A stretch of DNA of 64,000 bases. Source: Dyadobacter psychrotolerans. Lineage in GTDB: Bacteria > Bacteroidota > Bacteroidia > Cytophagales > Spirosomataceae. Each line of letters begins with the position of its first letter. The first letter of the stretch is position 1. The stretch covers positions 1 to 64,000 of the forward strand of contig NZ_SMFL01000006.1 of the NCBI RefSeq assembly GCF_004349265.1. The letters run 5' to 3'. Below are positions 54,630 to 63,522 of the stretch, piece after piece. The translations under genes were made by a program, and so were the position numbers. The notes below the pieces were generated by a model. The model ran no database searches. It was not told the DNA's origin and saw nothing but the letters and a program-made list of their open reading frames with translations.

Positions 54630-56285
54630 ATGACTCATAGAACTCTGTTTATTTCTTCCTTAATTCTGATTTTTATATTTGCAAAACCCTTTTTTCAAAC
54701 AAGTTTTGCACAAAAAAATAATTTACCCGAAGCAGATTGCCCCTGCCGGAAATTGGCTACCATAACGTTCCCCGGCGCAACCATCACAGCCGCAGAATGT
54801 GTAACATCCGGTTCTTTCACTCCACCTGGCAGTACGCAGCCAATCGAAAAACTGCCTGCTTTTTGCAGAGTTGCGGCAACTTTAAAGCCGACATCCGATT
54901 CAAATATCCGTATCGAATTGTGGCTTCCGCAAGCTGGTTGGAATGAGCGTTTTATGGGTACCGGAAATGGCGGTCTGGCAGGAGGAATTGCCTATGGCTC
55001 ACTTGCAGGCGGGCTGAAACGGGGATTTGCAACGGCCAACACAGACATGGGAACTTACGGCGGAGCAGACGCACTCATCGGCCATCCTGAAAAATGGGCC
55101 GATTTTGGTCACCGCGCCACACACGAAATGACAGTAACCGGTAAAGCCATTTTACAGTCTTACTACGGAAAAGCTGCGAAACACAATTATTTCGTAGGCT
55201 GTTCCACAGGCGGCCAGCAGGCACTGATGGAAGCTCAGCGGTACCCCGATGATTACGATGGAATACTTGCCGGCGCGCCTGCCAATAACAGGACGCATCT
55301 GCACACGGGTTTTGTCTGGAATTATAAGGTAACCAACCAGTTTCCCGGCAGTGCATTATTACCCTCCGGTAAAACGAATTTTATAAATGAAGCCATTCTT
55401 AAAGCTTGTGCAGGAAAAGATGGCGGTGCTCCGGGAGATCACTTTTTGACCGACCCGCGGGCCTGCAACTTCGATCCGGAAACGCTGCCCAAATGCCCGG
55501 ATGGAACGGATGAAGCAACCTGTATTACCAAAGCTCAGCTCGCCGCCCTCAAAATGATTTACACGGGCCCGATCAATCCGCGCACCGGTGAAAGAATTTA
55601 TACGCCAATGCCGTTTGGAAGCGAAAATTCTTCTACGGGAATTGACTATCACCAAAATCCAAAACAAATGCCCCTGGCCCATTTTTACCAGCAGCACTGG
55701 CTGATGGGCGCAGAATTCAATTTTGCCGATTTTGACTTTGATAAAGATCAGGACCGGCTCGATTCTCTGCTTGCGCCTGCTTTGAACGCCAATAATCCGG
55801 ATCTCGAACCTTTAAGAAAACGGGGAGGTAAAATCCTGATGTATTCCGGCACGGCCGATGCTATTGTGCCTTTTCAGGATGCGGTGAATTACTATGAGCG
55901 GGTTGTAAAAGCACAGGGCGGATTAAAACAAACCCAGCGTTTCTTCCGGTTTTTCCTTATCCCGGGAATGGGACACTGCGGCGGCGGCCCGGGTCCGAAC
56001 GATTGCGGCCAAAGTCTGAGTACAAATGTTCCTCAGGATAAAAACCATGATGTACTTACTGCACTCATCAACTGGGTTGAAAATGAAAAAGCACCAGACA
56101 AAATAATCGCCACAGCTTTCACAGGCGGCGATTCAAAAAAAGGAATCCGCTTCCAAAGGCCGCTTTTCCCCTACCCTCAAATCCCGACTTACAGCAAAGG
56201 TGATGTGAATTTACCAGCAAGTTATAAAGGAGTTGTTTACCCGGAAAGAGAGGTTTTGAGGGTTGCAGAGCGGTATTTGAAGTGA
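54630..56285 (+). CDS. Tannase/feruloyl-esterase-family alpha/beta hydrolase
   Basis: The 551-residue secreted protein has a signal peptide (MTHRTLFISSLILIF..TSFAQ) and the tannase/feruloyl esterase fold. The nucleophile is S192 in GCSTGGQQA; D410 (GTADAIVP) and H449 (GMGHCGGGPG) complete the triad. Cysteine pairs in ADCPCRKL and AECVTSG suit the family disulfides, and a calcium-loop-like segment DFDFDKDQDRLDS occurs before the C-terminal part. It would release phenolic acids such as gallate or ferulate from plant material. It lies downstream of the dead SusCD pair and the IS, so it may be a survivor of the same locus. ATG 54630 starts the signal peptide. Confidence 0.87.
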   Translation: MTHRTLFISSLILIFIFAKPFFQTSFAQKNNLPEADCPCRKLATITFPGATITAAECVTSGSFTPPGSTQPIEKLPAFCRVAATLKPTSDSNIRIELWLPQAGWNERFMGTGNGGLAGGIAYGSLAGGLKRGFATANTDMGTYGGADALIGHPEKWADFGHRATHEMTVTGKAILQSYYGKAAKHNYFVGCSTGGQQALMEAQRYPDDYDGILAGAPANNRTHLHTGFVWNYKVTNQFPGSALLPSGKTNFINEAILKACAGKDGGAPGDHFLTDPRACNFDPETLPKCPDGTDEATCITKAQLAALKMIYTGPINPRTGERIYTPMPFGSENSSTGIDYHQNPKQMPLAHFYQQHWLMGAEFNFADFDFDKDQDRLDSLLAPALNANNPDLEPLRKRGGKILMYSGTADAIVPFQDAVNYYERVVKAQGGLKQTQRFFRFFLIPGMGHCGGGPGPNDCGQSLSTNVPQDKNHDVLTALINWVENEKAPDKIIATAFTGGDSKKGIRFQRPLFPYPQIPTYSKGDVNLPASYKGVVYPEREVLRVAERYLK

Positions 56286-56386
56286 AATGATATTATTGAA
56301 GCATTAAACTTTTATTCAAATTGCTGTCCGGTTTCACTCCTAGCACAAATTTTGCTGACTCCGCCTATCACCAAATCAGCAAAATC

Positions 56387-56848
56387 ATGTTAGATAGCAC
56401 TCAAACATTAACACCTGCTCCCGGCCCGGCTTACCGGCTTTAGGATATCTTTATCGGAACCTGGCATACGACGGGAAATATGAAAACCGGCGGTGAAAAT
56501 GAGGATATCAAGATTGTTGGAACAGATACTTATGAGTGGTTTCCTGGCGGTTTTTTTGTTTTACATAAAGCAAATGTGCTTATGGGAACCGACCGCAAAG
56601 AAAGTATGGAGGTTATCGGGTGTGATGCCGCCACCAACAGTTATCCCATGCATTTTTTTGATAATCAGGGAGAATCAGGCATCATGCATACCAGCGAACA
56701 CCATGGCATCTGGACATTTGCATCCGACACGCTCCGTTTCACCGGCGCATTCAGTAAAGATGCCAATACCATTTCCGGTATTTGGGAACAAAACCTAAAC
56801 GACAGCTGGGAGCTTTTAATGGATATTAAATTGGTACGGCAATGCTAA
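56387..56848 (+). pseudogene. DUF1579-like small protein with an in-frame TAG
   Basis: From the ATG at 56387 the frame reads MLDSTQTLTPAPGPAYRL, then TAG at 56441-56443, then continues DIFIGTWHTTGNMKTGGENEDIKIVGTDTYEWFPGGFFVLHKANVLMG to 56848. The complete reading (153 codons) resembles the small secreted/cytosolic DUF1579-type proteins whose N-terminus has a LDFLVGTWxxxG motif, which the stop splits. An internal ATG at 56480 would give only 122 residues without that motif. One base change explains the amber codon. Function of the family is unknown. Confidence 0.7.
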
Positions 56849-56926
56849 ATTCTGTTCAGGCTCACAGATGATCTATACTTTATCTCTTTTTAAAAAAATC
56901 CGCGCCAAAAGCCCTATAAAAACATA

Positions 56927-56946
56927 GCCCGGGAAACTTCCCGGGC
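56927..56946 (-). terminator. Intrinsic terminator of the Gfo/Idh gene
   Basis: GCCCGGGAA (56927-56935) pairs with TTCCCGGGC (56938-56946) in a very stable stem, 27 bases after the stop at 56974. A short T tract (TTTTTA) follows on the minus strand. Confidence 0.8.
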
Positions 56947-56973
56947 CAGATCAATACAAAACACATCAAAGTT

Positions 56974-58281
56974 TTAAACCGTCGCAGGAATCGTATAAGG
57001 ACCACGGTATTTGCGGGTTAGATATTTGTTCGCATCATCGTCTCCGACAAACTTCTCAGTTTTAGGATCGAATGTCAATGCACGGCCTGTGCGGTAAGCT
57101 ATATTTCCCAGATGTGCCAAACCGGATGACAAATGCGCCGTTTCTACCGGACCATTGCAAATCTTTGGATCACGGGCTACTACGGCGTCAATAAAGTTTT
57201 TGAAGTGGTCGCCACCTGCTTTACGTGTCGGTCCGGGCTTTTTATCTTTACCTAAAAAGGTCTCATAAAAATCGTAACCCTTCACAACCAGGTAACCCTC
57301 GCTGCCATAAAATATATTTCCAATCCCGACGCCACCTTCTTCGTTGGTCATCCAGGGCCGTACTTCAAATTCGATAATCTTTTTTTCTTTTGGATAAACA
57401 AAAGAAGAGCTCAGTAATTCCGGCGTTTCCTTGGCATCGTCCCAAAGAAATTTACCTCCCGAAGAGGTTATTTTTTCAGGAAAAGTATCAACTCCCAGTC
57501 CCCACATACACATGTCGGTTTCATGAATTCCCTGGTTACCAATGTCGCCATTTCCATAGTTCCAATGCCAGTGCCAGTCATAATGCACATAGTTTTTGGA
57601 GAAAGGTTTCATTTCTGCCGGGCCAGTCCAAAGGTCATAGTTTAGTCCTTCCGGTACAGGAGAAGTTCCTCTGTCTCCAATATCCGGTCTCCATTTGTAA
57701 ACCAGTCCCCGCGCCATATATACATTCCCGATCAGCCCGTCGCGCATGTGTTTCACTGCTTCCTGCAATGCAACTGAGCTGCGCAGCTGTACACCGTGCT
57801 GCACTACACGTTTGTATTTTTTGGCTGCGTCAATCATCTTTCTACCCTCGCTCAGATTATGAGAACCGGGCTTTTCCACATAAACATCTTTTCCTGCCTG
57901 CATGGCCCAAATGGCAGCAAGCGCGTGCCAGTGATTTGGCGTCGCAATACTTACTGCATCAATTGTTTTATCATCAAATACCTTCCGCAGATCGTTTTCT
58001 GTTTTTACAGTTTTGCCCGTTTTGGCAGTATATTCCTTTGCACGTGTTTGTAAAATATTGTTATCCGGATCGCAAAAAGTAGCCAGTTCTACATTACTCA
58101 GATTACTGAAACCGCTGATGTGGTTTTGTCCGCGGCCATTCACGCCCAATACGGCGACGCGCACACGGTCGTTGGCACCGAAAGCACTTGCCGGAATGAT
58201 AGATGGAATGGACAAGGCAACAGCTGCACCAGCTGAGTTTTTAATGAAATTCCTGCGGGTCACTTGGTTATCGTCATGCAT
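56974..58281 (-). CDS. Gfo/Idh/MocA-family oxidoreductase, Tat-exported
   Basis: The 435-residue protein starts with a twin-arginine signal (TRRNFIKNSAG at 8-18, then AAVALSIPSIIPASAFGAN), so it is exported folded, with its cofactor. The Rossmann domain follows (VRVAVLGVNGRGQNHISGF, FCDPDNN), with the family lysine in DVYVEKPGSHN, and a C-terminal alpha/beta domain of the inositol 2-dehydrogenase type (GNQGIHETDMCMWGLG). Exported members in Bacteroidetes often act on sugars or glycosides. It is divergent from the GH32 gene. Confidence 0.88.
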   Translation of the reverse strand: MHDDNQVTRRNFIKNSAGAAVALSIPSIIPASAFGANDRVRVAVLGVNGRGQNHISGFSNLSNVELATFCDPDNNILQTRAKEYTAKTGKTVKTENDLRKVFDDKTIDAVSIATPNHWHALAAIWAMQAGKDVYVEKPGSHNLSEGRKMIDAAKKYKRVVQHGVQLRSSVALQEAVKHMRDGLIGNVYMARGLVYKWRPDIGDRGTSPVPEGLNYDLWTGPAEMKPFSKNYVHYDWHWHWNYGNGDIGNQGIHETDMCMWGLGVDTFPEKITSSGGKFLWDDAKETPELLSSSFVYPKEKKIIEFEVRPWMTNEEGGVGIGNIFYGSEGYLVVKGYDFYETFLGKDKKPGPTRKAGGDHFKNFIDAVVARDPKICNGPVETAHLSSGLAHLGNIAYRTGRALTFDPKTEKFVGDDDANKYLTRKYRGPYTIPATV

Positions 58282-58453
58282 AGTTTAGAAATTTAGGAAT
58301 AGCCAGGGTGAGGTATTTAATTAACCAGACGAAATTTCATAAATATTCCCTTACTGAATAATACAATTTATTTGCCCTTTTGTACTAATATTGACAAATG
58401 CTTATTTTATAACTCACGGACGACAGCGATATCAACGTTTCAAATTATATCCA

Positions 58454-59968
58454 ATGATTAAAAAAATAATTACAGCGGCAATGATCTTCATCATGATGAC
58501 TTGTTTGCAATTAACCGCCCAGGACTTCAAAGAAAAATACCGTCCGCAGTTTCACTTTTCACCAAAAGCCCACTGGATGAACGATCCTAACGGCATGGTG
58601 TATCACAACGGCATTTATCATCTTTTTTATCAATATTATCCCGATGCCAAGGTTTGGGGGCCGATGCATTGGGGACATGCCACAAGTAAAGACCTGTTTA
58701 CCTGGAAAGAGCAGCCTATTGCGTTGTTTCCGGATAGTCTGGGTTACATTTTCTCGGGAAGTGCAGTTGTTGATGCTAAAAATACATCCGGTTTCGGGAA
58801 GGATGGCAAAGTGCCTCTGGTCGCTATTTTCACGCTTCATGATCCTGTTCAGGAAAAACAAAAAACCGGTAAACATGAAACGCAGGGAATTGCTTACAGT
58901 CTGGATGATGGAAAAACATGGACGAAATACAAAGCAAATCCTGTCTTGCAAAATCCTGGTATCAGCGATTTCCGTGATCCGAAAGTAATGTGGTTTGAAC
59001 CTCAGAAAAAATGGATCATGACCCTGGCGACTAAGGATAGAATTACGTTTTATTCTTCACCGGATCTTAAATCCTGGACAAGTGAAAGCAACTTCGGAGC
59101 CGATGCAGGTGCGCACGGAGGGGTGTGGGAATGCCCTGACCTGTTCCCAATCATGCACAATGGGAAAAAGGTATGGGTTTTGATCGTGAATATCAATCCT
59201 GGCGGTCCAAACAAAGGTTCGGCCGGGCAATACTTCCTGGGCGATTTTGACGGAAAAACTTTTACTGCTTATTCAAAGGAAACCAAGTGGCTGGATTTTG
59301 GTACAGATAATTATGCGGCGGTAACTTTTTCCAATACCGGCAACCGGAATATTCTGCTGGGCTGGATGAGCAACTGGCAATATGCCAATCAGGTTCCTAC
59401 CGATCCGTGGCGAAGTGCAAACACCATTGCACGTGAGCTGGGTTTGAAAACAGTGAATAAGGTAATCTATTTAACATCGGTTCCGGTCAAAGAACTTGAT
59501 CTCTTGAAGGTAACCAGCTTTGATCTCAAAAATGTAAAGGTTAAAGATCAGCTTAATCTTACAGAGAAGGCTAACAACAAAACAGGACTTTTCAGGCTGG
59601 ATTTTGATCTCAAAAATGCAGGAGATTTTTCAATTGTTTTAGCTAATAAGGAAGGTAATGAATTGATTGTGGGTTATGACAAAAAAGCCAACCAGTATTA
59701 CATTGACCGTACAAAATCCGGAAAATCTGACTTTGAAAAAGGTTTTGCAGAAAAACATATTGCTCCGCGAATTTCCGTAGATGCCAACATGACCATTTCA
59801 CTGGTAGCGGATGTTGCCTCGGTAGAACTTTTCGCAGACAATGGCCTGACTGTGATGACGGATATTTTCTTTCCCGAAAGTGTCATGACAGAATTTTATA
59901 TCAAATCTGCATCAGGAATCACCATTGACAAGTTGAAATATACAGTTTTAAAAGCTTCAACGAAGTAA
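58454..59968 (+). CDS. Glycoside hydrolase family 32 (levanase/fructanase-type)
   Basis: The 504-residue enzyme hydrolyses beta-fructosides such as levan, inulin or sucrose. A signal peptide (MIKKIITAAMIFIMMTCLQLTAQ) precedes the five-bladed propeller. The catalytic residues are visible: nucleophile D44 in WMNDPNG, transition-state D175 in FRDPKV and acid/base E226 in WECPDLF. A C-terminal beta-sandwich (about 360-504) completes the fold. The ATG at 58454 begins the signal peptide; the longer frame upstream is hydrophilic. It stands without its own SusCD pair, though the dead pair lies about 6 kb upstream. Confidence 0.92.
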   Translation: MIKKIITAAMIFIMMTCLQLTAQDFKEKYRPQFHFSPKAHWMNDPNGMVYHNGIYHLFYQYYPDAKVWGPMHWGHATSKDLFTWKEQPIALFPDSLGYIFSGSAVVDAKNTSGFGKDGKVPLVAIFTLHDPVQEKQKTGKHETQGIAYSLDDGKTWTKYKANPVLQNPGISDFRDPKVMWFEPQKKWIMTLATKDRITFYSSPDLKSWTSESNFGADAGAHGGVWECPDLFPIMHNGKKVWVLIVNINPGGPNKGSAGQYFLGDFDGKTFTAYSKETKWLDFGTDNYAAVTFSNTGNRNILLGWMSNWQYANQVPTDPWRSANTIARELGLKTVNKVIYLTSVPVKELDLLKVTSFDLKNVKVKDQLNLTEKANNKTGLFRLDFDLKNAGDFSIVLANKEGNELIVGYDKKANQYYIDRTKSGKSDFEKGFAEKHIAPRISVDANMTISLVADVASVELFADNGLTVMTDIFFPESVMTEFYIKSASGITIDKLKYTVLKASTK

Positions 59969-59980
59969 AAAAATGTAATT

Positions 59981-60057
59981 GCCACGAATACACTAGTGAG
60001 GAAGAATTCATTCCACAATGTAAAAAACCTATTCGTGGACATTGGTGGATCCGTGGC
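59981..60057. repeat. Imperfect inverted repeat (CCACGAATA/TATTCGTGG type)
   Basis: CCACGAATA (59982-59990) is perfectly complementary to TATTCGTGG (60030-60038), and the outer GCCAC also matches GTGGC at 60053-60057. It fills the gap between the convergent GH32 and 486-residue genes. Elements built from GCCACGAATNCACGAAT-like units are widespread in bacterial genomes, so this may be a dispersed repeat as well as a terminator. Confidence 0.55.
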
Positions 60058-60062
60058 ATAAA

Positions 60063-61523
60063 TTAAAGATTCCCCACAGCCTGATGGATTTGTTTTACCG
60101 TGTCTCCGTAATTTTCTTCATCCGGCAGACCGAAAAGAGATTTTTCTTTGATGATTTTGGCTACATTTTCAGGAACCAGTTTTTCCCAACCCGGTTCTCC
60201 CCGTTTTATTTTTTCAAGAACGCTGTCCGTAGTCATGCTCATGTTCTCTTTGTTGTAATTCCTGATATCCTCGATTTTATCATTGATGACCAGATATTGA
60301 AACAAAGGACGTAAATGATCAGGGACAACAAAGTTTTCGCAGCTGTAAACTGAACCGTCCGGCTGCAAGGTGGGATAGATAAATAACTTTACCTTACGGC
60401 TGAACAGCGTAGCAAAGGATTCCAGAATACCTCCTGCCAAAAATTCATAATGTTTTTCTTCAAAAATATCCTGCAGACTCGGACTTCCCAGAAGCAATCC
60501 CGCCTTGAGTTTGGTAAGCCGTGAAAGGTATGCCACCAGACGGTAGTATTCGTGGTGGTTCGAAATCATTACCATGTGCCCGAGCGAGCAAAGAATGTCA
60601 ACGCGGTCGAGGAAATCTTTTTCATCAATATCGCGGTCACCACTTTTCAGGTTGTGCAGCGTGAGTTCGGAGATCAGGACAACTTTGGACTCGTCCACAT
60701 CCGGCTCTGCCAAAAACTGCTTCTGACCATTGCTGATCAGGTCAATATGTACATTGGTGATGGGGCGCAAACGGCCGCGCATCATCAGGATATGTTTTTT
60801 ATATAATGCTTCCGAAGGCTGTAAAACCCCTCCATCGCTGCCGAAAAGTGCCGCATCCGTAAATCCGTTTTTAACCAGACGAAGACTCATCAGGCGGTTA
60901 TCCACCTTCGCAAAATCCGCCCCGCTGAAACGAACCATATCAATTTCAATACGATCCGTAGTAAGATCGTCCATCAGGGAAAGTAAAAGTGTTTCGGGCG
61001 ATTTATGATAAAAGAAACAACCATACATCAGATTTACACCAATAATCCCAAGCGCTTGTTGCTGCAATAGGTTTTCGTCATCGCGCATACGCACGTGTAT
61101 GACCACATAATTTGTCGGTCCGCAGGGTGTGAGCTGAAACTGCAACCCGATCCAGCCATGCGATTCGTTTGTTTTCTGAAAATTCAGTGCAACTACGGTA
61201 TTGGCAAAAGCAAAAAACTGACTTTCAGTACCACGTTTTTCTGAAAGGCGTTTTTCTACCAGATTGTACTCGCGGTTCAGCATTTTCATCAGCCTCGATT
61301 CGACCACATAACGCCCGCCTTCCTCTGTTCCGTAAATCGCGTCACTGAATGTCATGTCATAGGCCGACATGGTTTTTGCTATCGTGCCGGACGCGCCACC
61401 GGCCTTAAAAAAATAGGCAGCTGTTTCCTGTCCTGCTCCAATTTCCGCAAAGGAGCCATATATTCGGCGATCCAGATTGATTCTTAATGCTTTTTGCTTG
61501 GTGCCAAGATTCTTTTTGTACAT
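60063..61523 (-). CDS. Conserved Bacteroidetes-type protein of unknown function, 486 residues
   Basis: A soluble protein of 486 residues without signal peptide or membrane segments. It starts MYKKNLGTKQKALRINLDRRIYGSFAEIGAGQETAAYFFKAG and contains conserved-looking blocks GGASGTIAKTMSAYDMTFSDAIYG, QQALGIIGVNLMYGCFF, FSGADFAKVDNRLMSLRLVKNGFTDAALF and CSLGHMVMISNHHEYYRL. I remember similar full-length proteins in many Bacteroidetes but no established function, and database names for them differ. It is monocistronic, divergent from the gamma-glutamylcyclotransferase-like gene. Confidence 0.75.
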   Translation of the reverse strand: MYKKNLGTKQKALRINLDRRIYGSFAEIGAGQETAAYFFKAGGASGTIAKTMSAYDMTFSDAIYGTEEGGRYVVESRLMKMLNREYNLVEKRLSEKRGTESQFFAFANTVVALNFQKTNESHGWIGLQFQLTPCGPTNYVVIHVRMRDDENLLQQQALGIIGVNLMYGCFFYHKSPETLLLSLMDDLTTDRIEIDMVRFSGADFAKVDNRLMSLRLVKNGFTDAALFGSDGGVLQPSEALYKKHILMMRGRLRPITNVHIDLISNGQKQFLAEPDVDESKVVLISELTLHNLKSGDRDIDEKDFLDRVDILCSLGHMVMISNHHEYYRLVAYLSRLTKLKAGLLLGSPSLQDIFEEKHYEFLAGGILESFATLFSRKVKLFIYPTLQPDGSVYSCENFVVPDHLRPLFQYLVINDKIEDIRNYNKENMSMTTDSVLEKIKRGEPGWEKLVPENVAKIIKEKSLFGLPDEENYGDTVKQIHQAVGNL

Positions 61524-61673
61524 AGCTGTATTTTAGTAAGATGAAGAGCTTTGTATGTAAATATAAGAAAAATACCACTTTCCATCATATTCACAGATGA
61601 CAGATTATATATTAGAACAGAAAAATTCTATAAATTATTAATATTTACTGAAAATTTAATCTCTGCTTAATTT

Positions 61674-62084
61674 ATGACGTCCGGTCCAGAATATTTATTT
61701 GTTTACGGAACCCTTATGCAGGGATACAACAATCCCTTTGCCCAAAAATTACAGGAAATGTCTGTTTTTGAAGGAAACGGCTTTTTTCGGGGAATGTTAT
61801 ACGCTGTAAGCTGGTATCCGGGAGCGGTTTATTTTGAGGAAAGTACAACACCGGTTTATGGTGAAGTTTACCGAATGTCAAACGTTCCGGAATTGCTTCG
61901 GGAGCTGGATGAATATGAAGATGTATTTGAGGATGAAAATATCAGCCTGTACGTACGAAGAGTTGTTCCGGTTGGTCTTGAAAACGGAAGTGTCGTTAAT
62001 TGCTGGACGTATTTGTATAATCAGTCTGTTGATGTCTTACAGGAAATAGAAAGTGGAAATTTCCGGGATTTTAAAGGTGCATAG
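61674..62084 (+). CDS. Gamma-glutamylcyclotransferase-family (AIG2-like) protein
   Basis: The 136-residue protein starts MTSGPEYLFVYGTLMQGYNNPFAQKL, which has the family YGTL-(M/R)xG substrate-loop motif, and has the GLN/ELDEYEDV segment near residues 78-84 with the likely catalytic acid. The fold is a small beta-barrel that releases 5-oxoproline from gamma-glutamyl peptides or amines. No signal peptide. Precise substrate unknown. The ATG at 61674 is the only reasonable start. Confidence 0.82.
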   Translation: MTSGPEYLFVYGTLMQGYNNPFAQKLQEMSVFEGNGFFRGMLYAVSWYPGAVYFEESTTPVYGEVYRMSNVPELLRELDEYEDVFEDENISLYVRRVVPVGLENGSVVNCWTYLYNQSVDVLQEIESGNFRDFKGA

Positions 62085-62086
62085 TT

Positions 62087-62151
62087 ATACAGAGTGGACC
62101 CCGCGCGGAGCCACCTTAACTCTGTGAATCCGCGCGGCGTCCGCTCTGTGT
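62087..62151. terminator. GC-rich 23-base inverted repeat between convergent genes
   Basis: The arms 62087-62109 and 62129-62151 match at 20 of 23 positions around a 19-base loop, with a core CCGCGCGGA/TCCGCGCGG. It lies 3 bases after the cyclotransferase gene and 14 before the end of the small lipoprotein gene, a place for a shared terminator. Its GC content is well above the surroundings and may mark a dispersed repeat. Confidence 0.6.
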
Positions 62152-62164
62152 AAACCTAAAACGA

Positions 62165-62482
62165 TCATTCCGAATCCTTCACAACATATTTATTTACATG
62201 TTCCCGGTTCCACTCGGTCAGTTTGTTGCTGATAAATGTCAGTTTATACTCTTCGTCGGTATCGCTCTTATAACCAAGCACTTCCACTGCATGACCCTGA
62301 TTACTCTTCGAAGAAGCTGTTATCATATATTTATTACCGAGAATTTGAATGACCTGTTCCTTCGTCATCCCGATCTCTACTTTTTTGATATTCTCATTCG
62401 TTTTCCAGGCGATGTTATTCATCGCACAAGCGTTCAGAAAACAAATTATCAAAAGAGCAATAACTGTATTTTTAATTTTCAT
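62165..62482 (-). CDS. Small lipoprotein, BamE/SmpA-like fold
   Basis: The 105-residue protein has a lipoprotein signal ending FLNAC (Cys about 19) and a compact domain with VEIGMTKEQVIQILGNKYMITASS, which matches the BamE/SmpA-type motif (GMTxxQVxxLLG). It ends with an acidic-basic beta-strand region. The BamE link is fold-level; a role in outer-membrane assembly is not proven for such paralogues. It stands alone between the cyclotransferase and coaX, in the same direction as coaX but 94 bases downstream of its stop. Confidence 0.7.
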   Translation of the reverse strand: MKIKNTVIALLIICFLNACAMNNIAWKTNENIKKVEIGMTKEQVIQILGNKYMITASSKSNQGHAVEVLGYKSDTDEEYKLTFISNKLTEWNREHVNKYVVKDSE

Positions 62483-62576
62483 TTTGATTTGATGGCTAAT
62501 TCATCATAGCAACGCAGTAAAAAGAACTTTAATATTCGGATATTGAATTTCATAAGAAATTTAACATTGAATATTT

Positions 62577-63347
62577 CTAGGCCTCTCTGACTTTCTCACC
62601 AATAATCCTTAGTCCATCCAAAGTAAGTCTCCTGTCAATTTCCACGAATTCGTCTTTCAACGTTTCTATAATAGAAGACAAACCGCCCGTTGCAACGGCA
62701 ATACAATCCCCTCCAAGTTCCGTGCGGATGCGGAGAATAAGGGATTTTACCAGCCCTTCATAACCCAAAAGAATACCGGCCTGAATTGCTTCCGTTGTAT
62801 TTTTCCCGATTGCCGATGCAGGAAGTATCAGCGGAACCTCGGGAAGCTGGGCTGTATTGGCAAATAAGGCTTTTACTGCCGTTACCAGCCCGGGCAAAAT
62901 TGCAACGCCCAGAATTTCTCCCTGTTTGGAGACTGTTGTAAAAGTAAGCGCCGTTCCGAAGTCGACAACCACGCAGTTTTGTTTGTAACGCGACATCACG
63001 GCAACCGCATTGGCGATCAGATCTGCCCCGATTTCATGCGGATGATCGATTGCAATATTCAGGTCCGGATAAATCTCAGGGCCAACCATAATGGTGTCTT
63101 CTCCGAACAAAGACTGCAGTACTTTTTGGATAATAGGCGTCATTGCCGGCACCACGCTGCACAAAACCACCGTTTCTACATCTCCAAACCACAAAGCAGC
63201 CTCGAGAAAATGAAGCCTCAGACGGGATTCGTAGTGCGCCTCACCCTCCTGCACCAGCGAACGCATCCGCCAGATGTGACTCCATGTACCTGAATCGTAA
63301 AGTCCGAAAACGGTGTCGGTATTACCAACGTCAACTGCTAAAAGCAT
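62577..63347 (-). CDS. coaX: Type III pantothenate kinase
   Basis: CoaX phosphorylates pantothenate, the first step of coenzyme A synthesis. The 256-residue acetate-kinase-fold enzyme begins MLLAVDVGNTDTVFGLYD, the phosphate-1 motif, then VLCSVVPAM, EIGADLIANAVA and VVDFGTALTFT (phosphate-2 type), with GGLSSIIETL near the end. Length is normal. It uses no other pantothenate kinase type in the window. The ATG at 63347 is clear. Divergent from the GH2 gene. Confidence 0.92.
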   Translation of the reverse strand: MLLAVDVGNTDTVFGLYDSGTWSHIWRMRSLVQEGEAHYESRLRLHFLEAALWFGDVETVVLCSVVPAMTPIIQKVLQSLFGEDTIMVGPEIYPDLNIAIDHPHEIGADLIANAVAVMSRYKQNCVVVDFGTALTFTTVSKQGEILGVAILPGLVTAVKALFANTAQLPEVPLILPASAIGKNTTEAIQAGILLGYEGLVKSLILRIRTELGGDCIAVATGGLSSIIETLKDEFVEIDRRLTLDGLRIIGEKVREA

Positions 63348-63443
63348 AAAGTATTTTTAAGTCTCGGCGACAAATTAAAAGCATTATGGAAATAAAACTT
63401 CATTCCCGGCTTCATTTCCCGCCGGTTTATTTTTGTTTATATC

Positions 63444-63451
63444 TAATTTTG
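63444..63451 (+). promoter_or_regulatory. Promoter -7 box (TAATTTTG), candidate for the GH2 gene
   Basis: The 8-mer fits TAnnTTTG and lies 72 bases before the ATG at 63523. The -33 position is not clear. Confidence 0.45.
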
Positions 63452-63522
63452 AAAAAAAATACGTTTCCTCAGCTTTTACAATTACTTCCGAAAGGTTTGT
63501 CAATTTCGTTTTGGTGCAAAAT

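Noticed and set aside
51289..56443. Stop-codon recoding (TAA, TAG read as amino acids)
   Set aside because: TAA and TAG are used as ordinary stops elsewhere in the window, the two in-frame stops differ, and neither has recoding signals. Mutation is simpler.
61674..62084. Toxin-antitoxin reading of the small gene with its neighbours
   Set aside because: The YGTL motif and length fit the gamma-glutamylcyclotransferase family, and there is no small partner gene.
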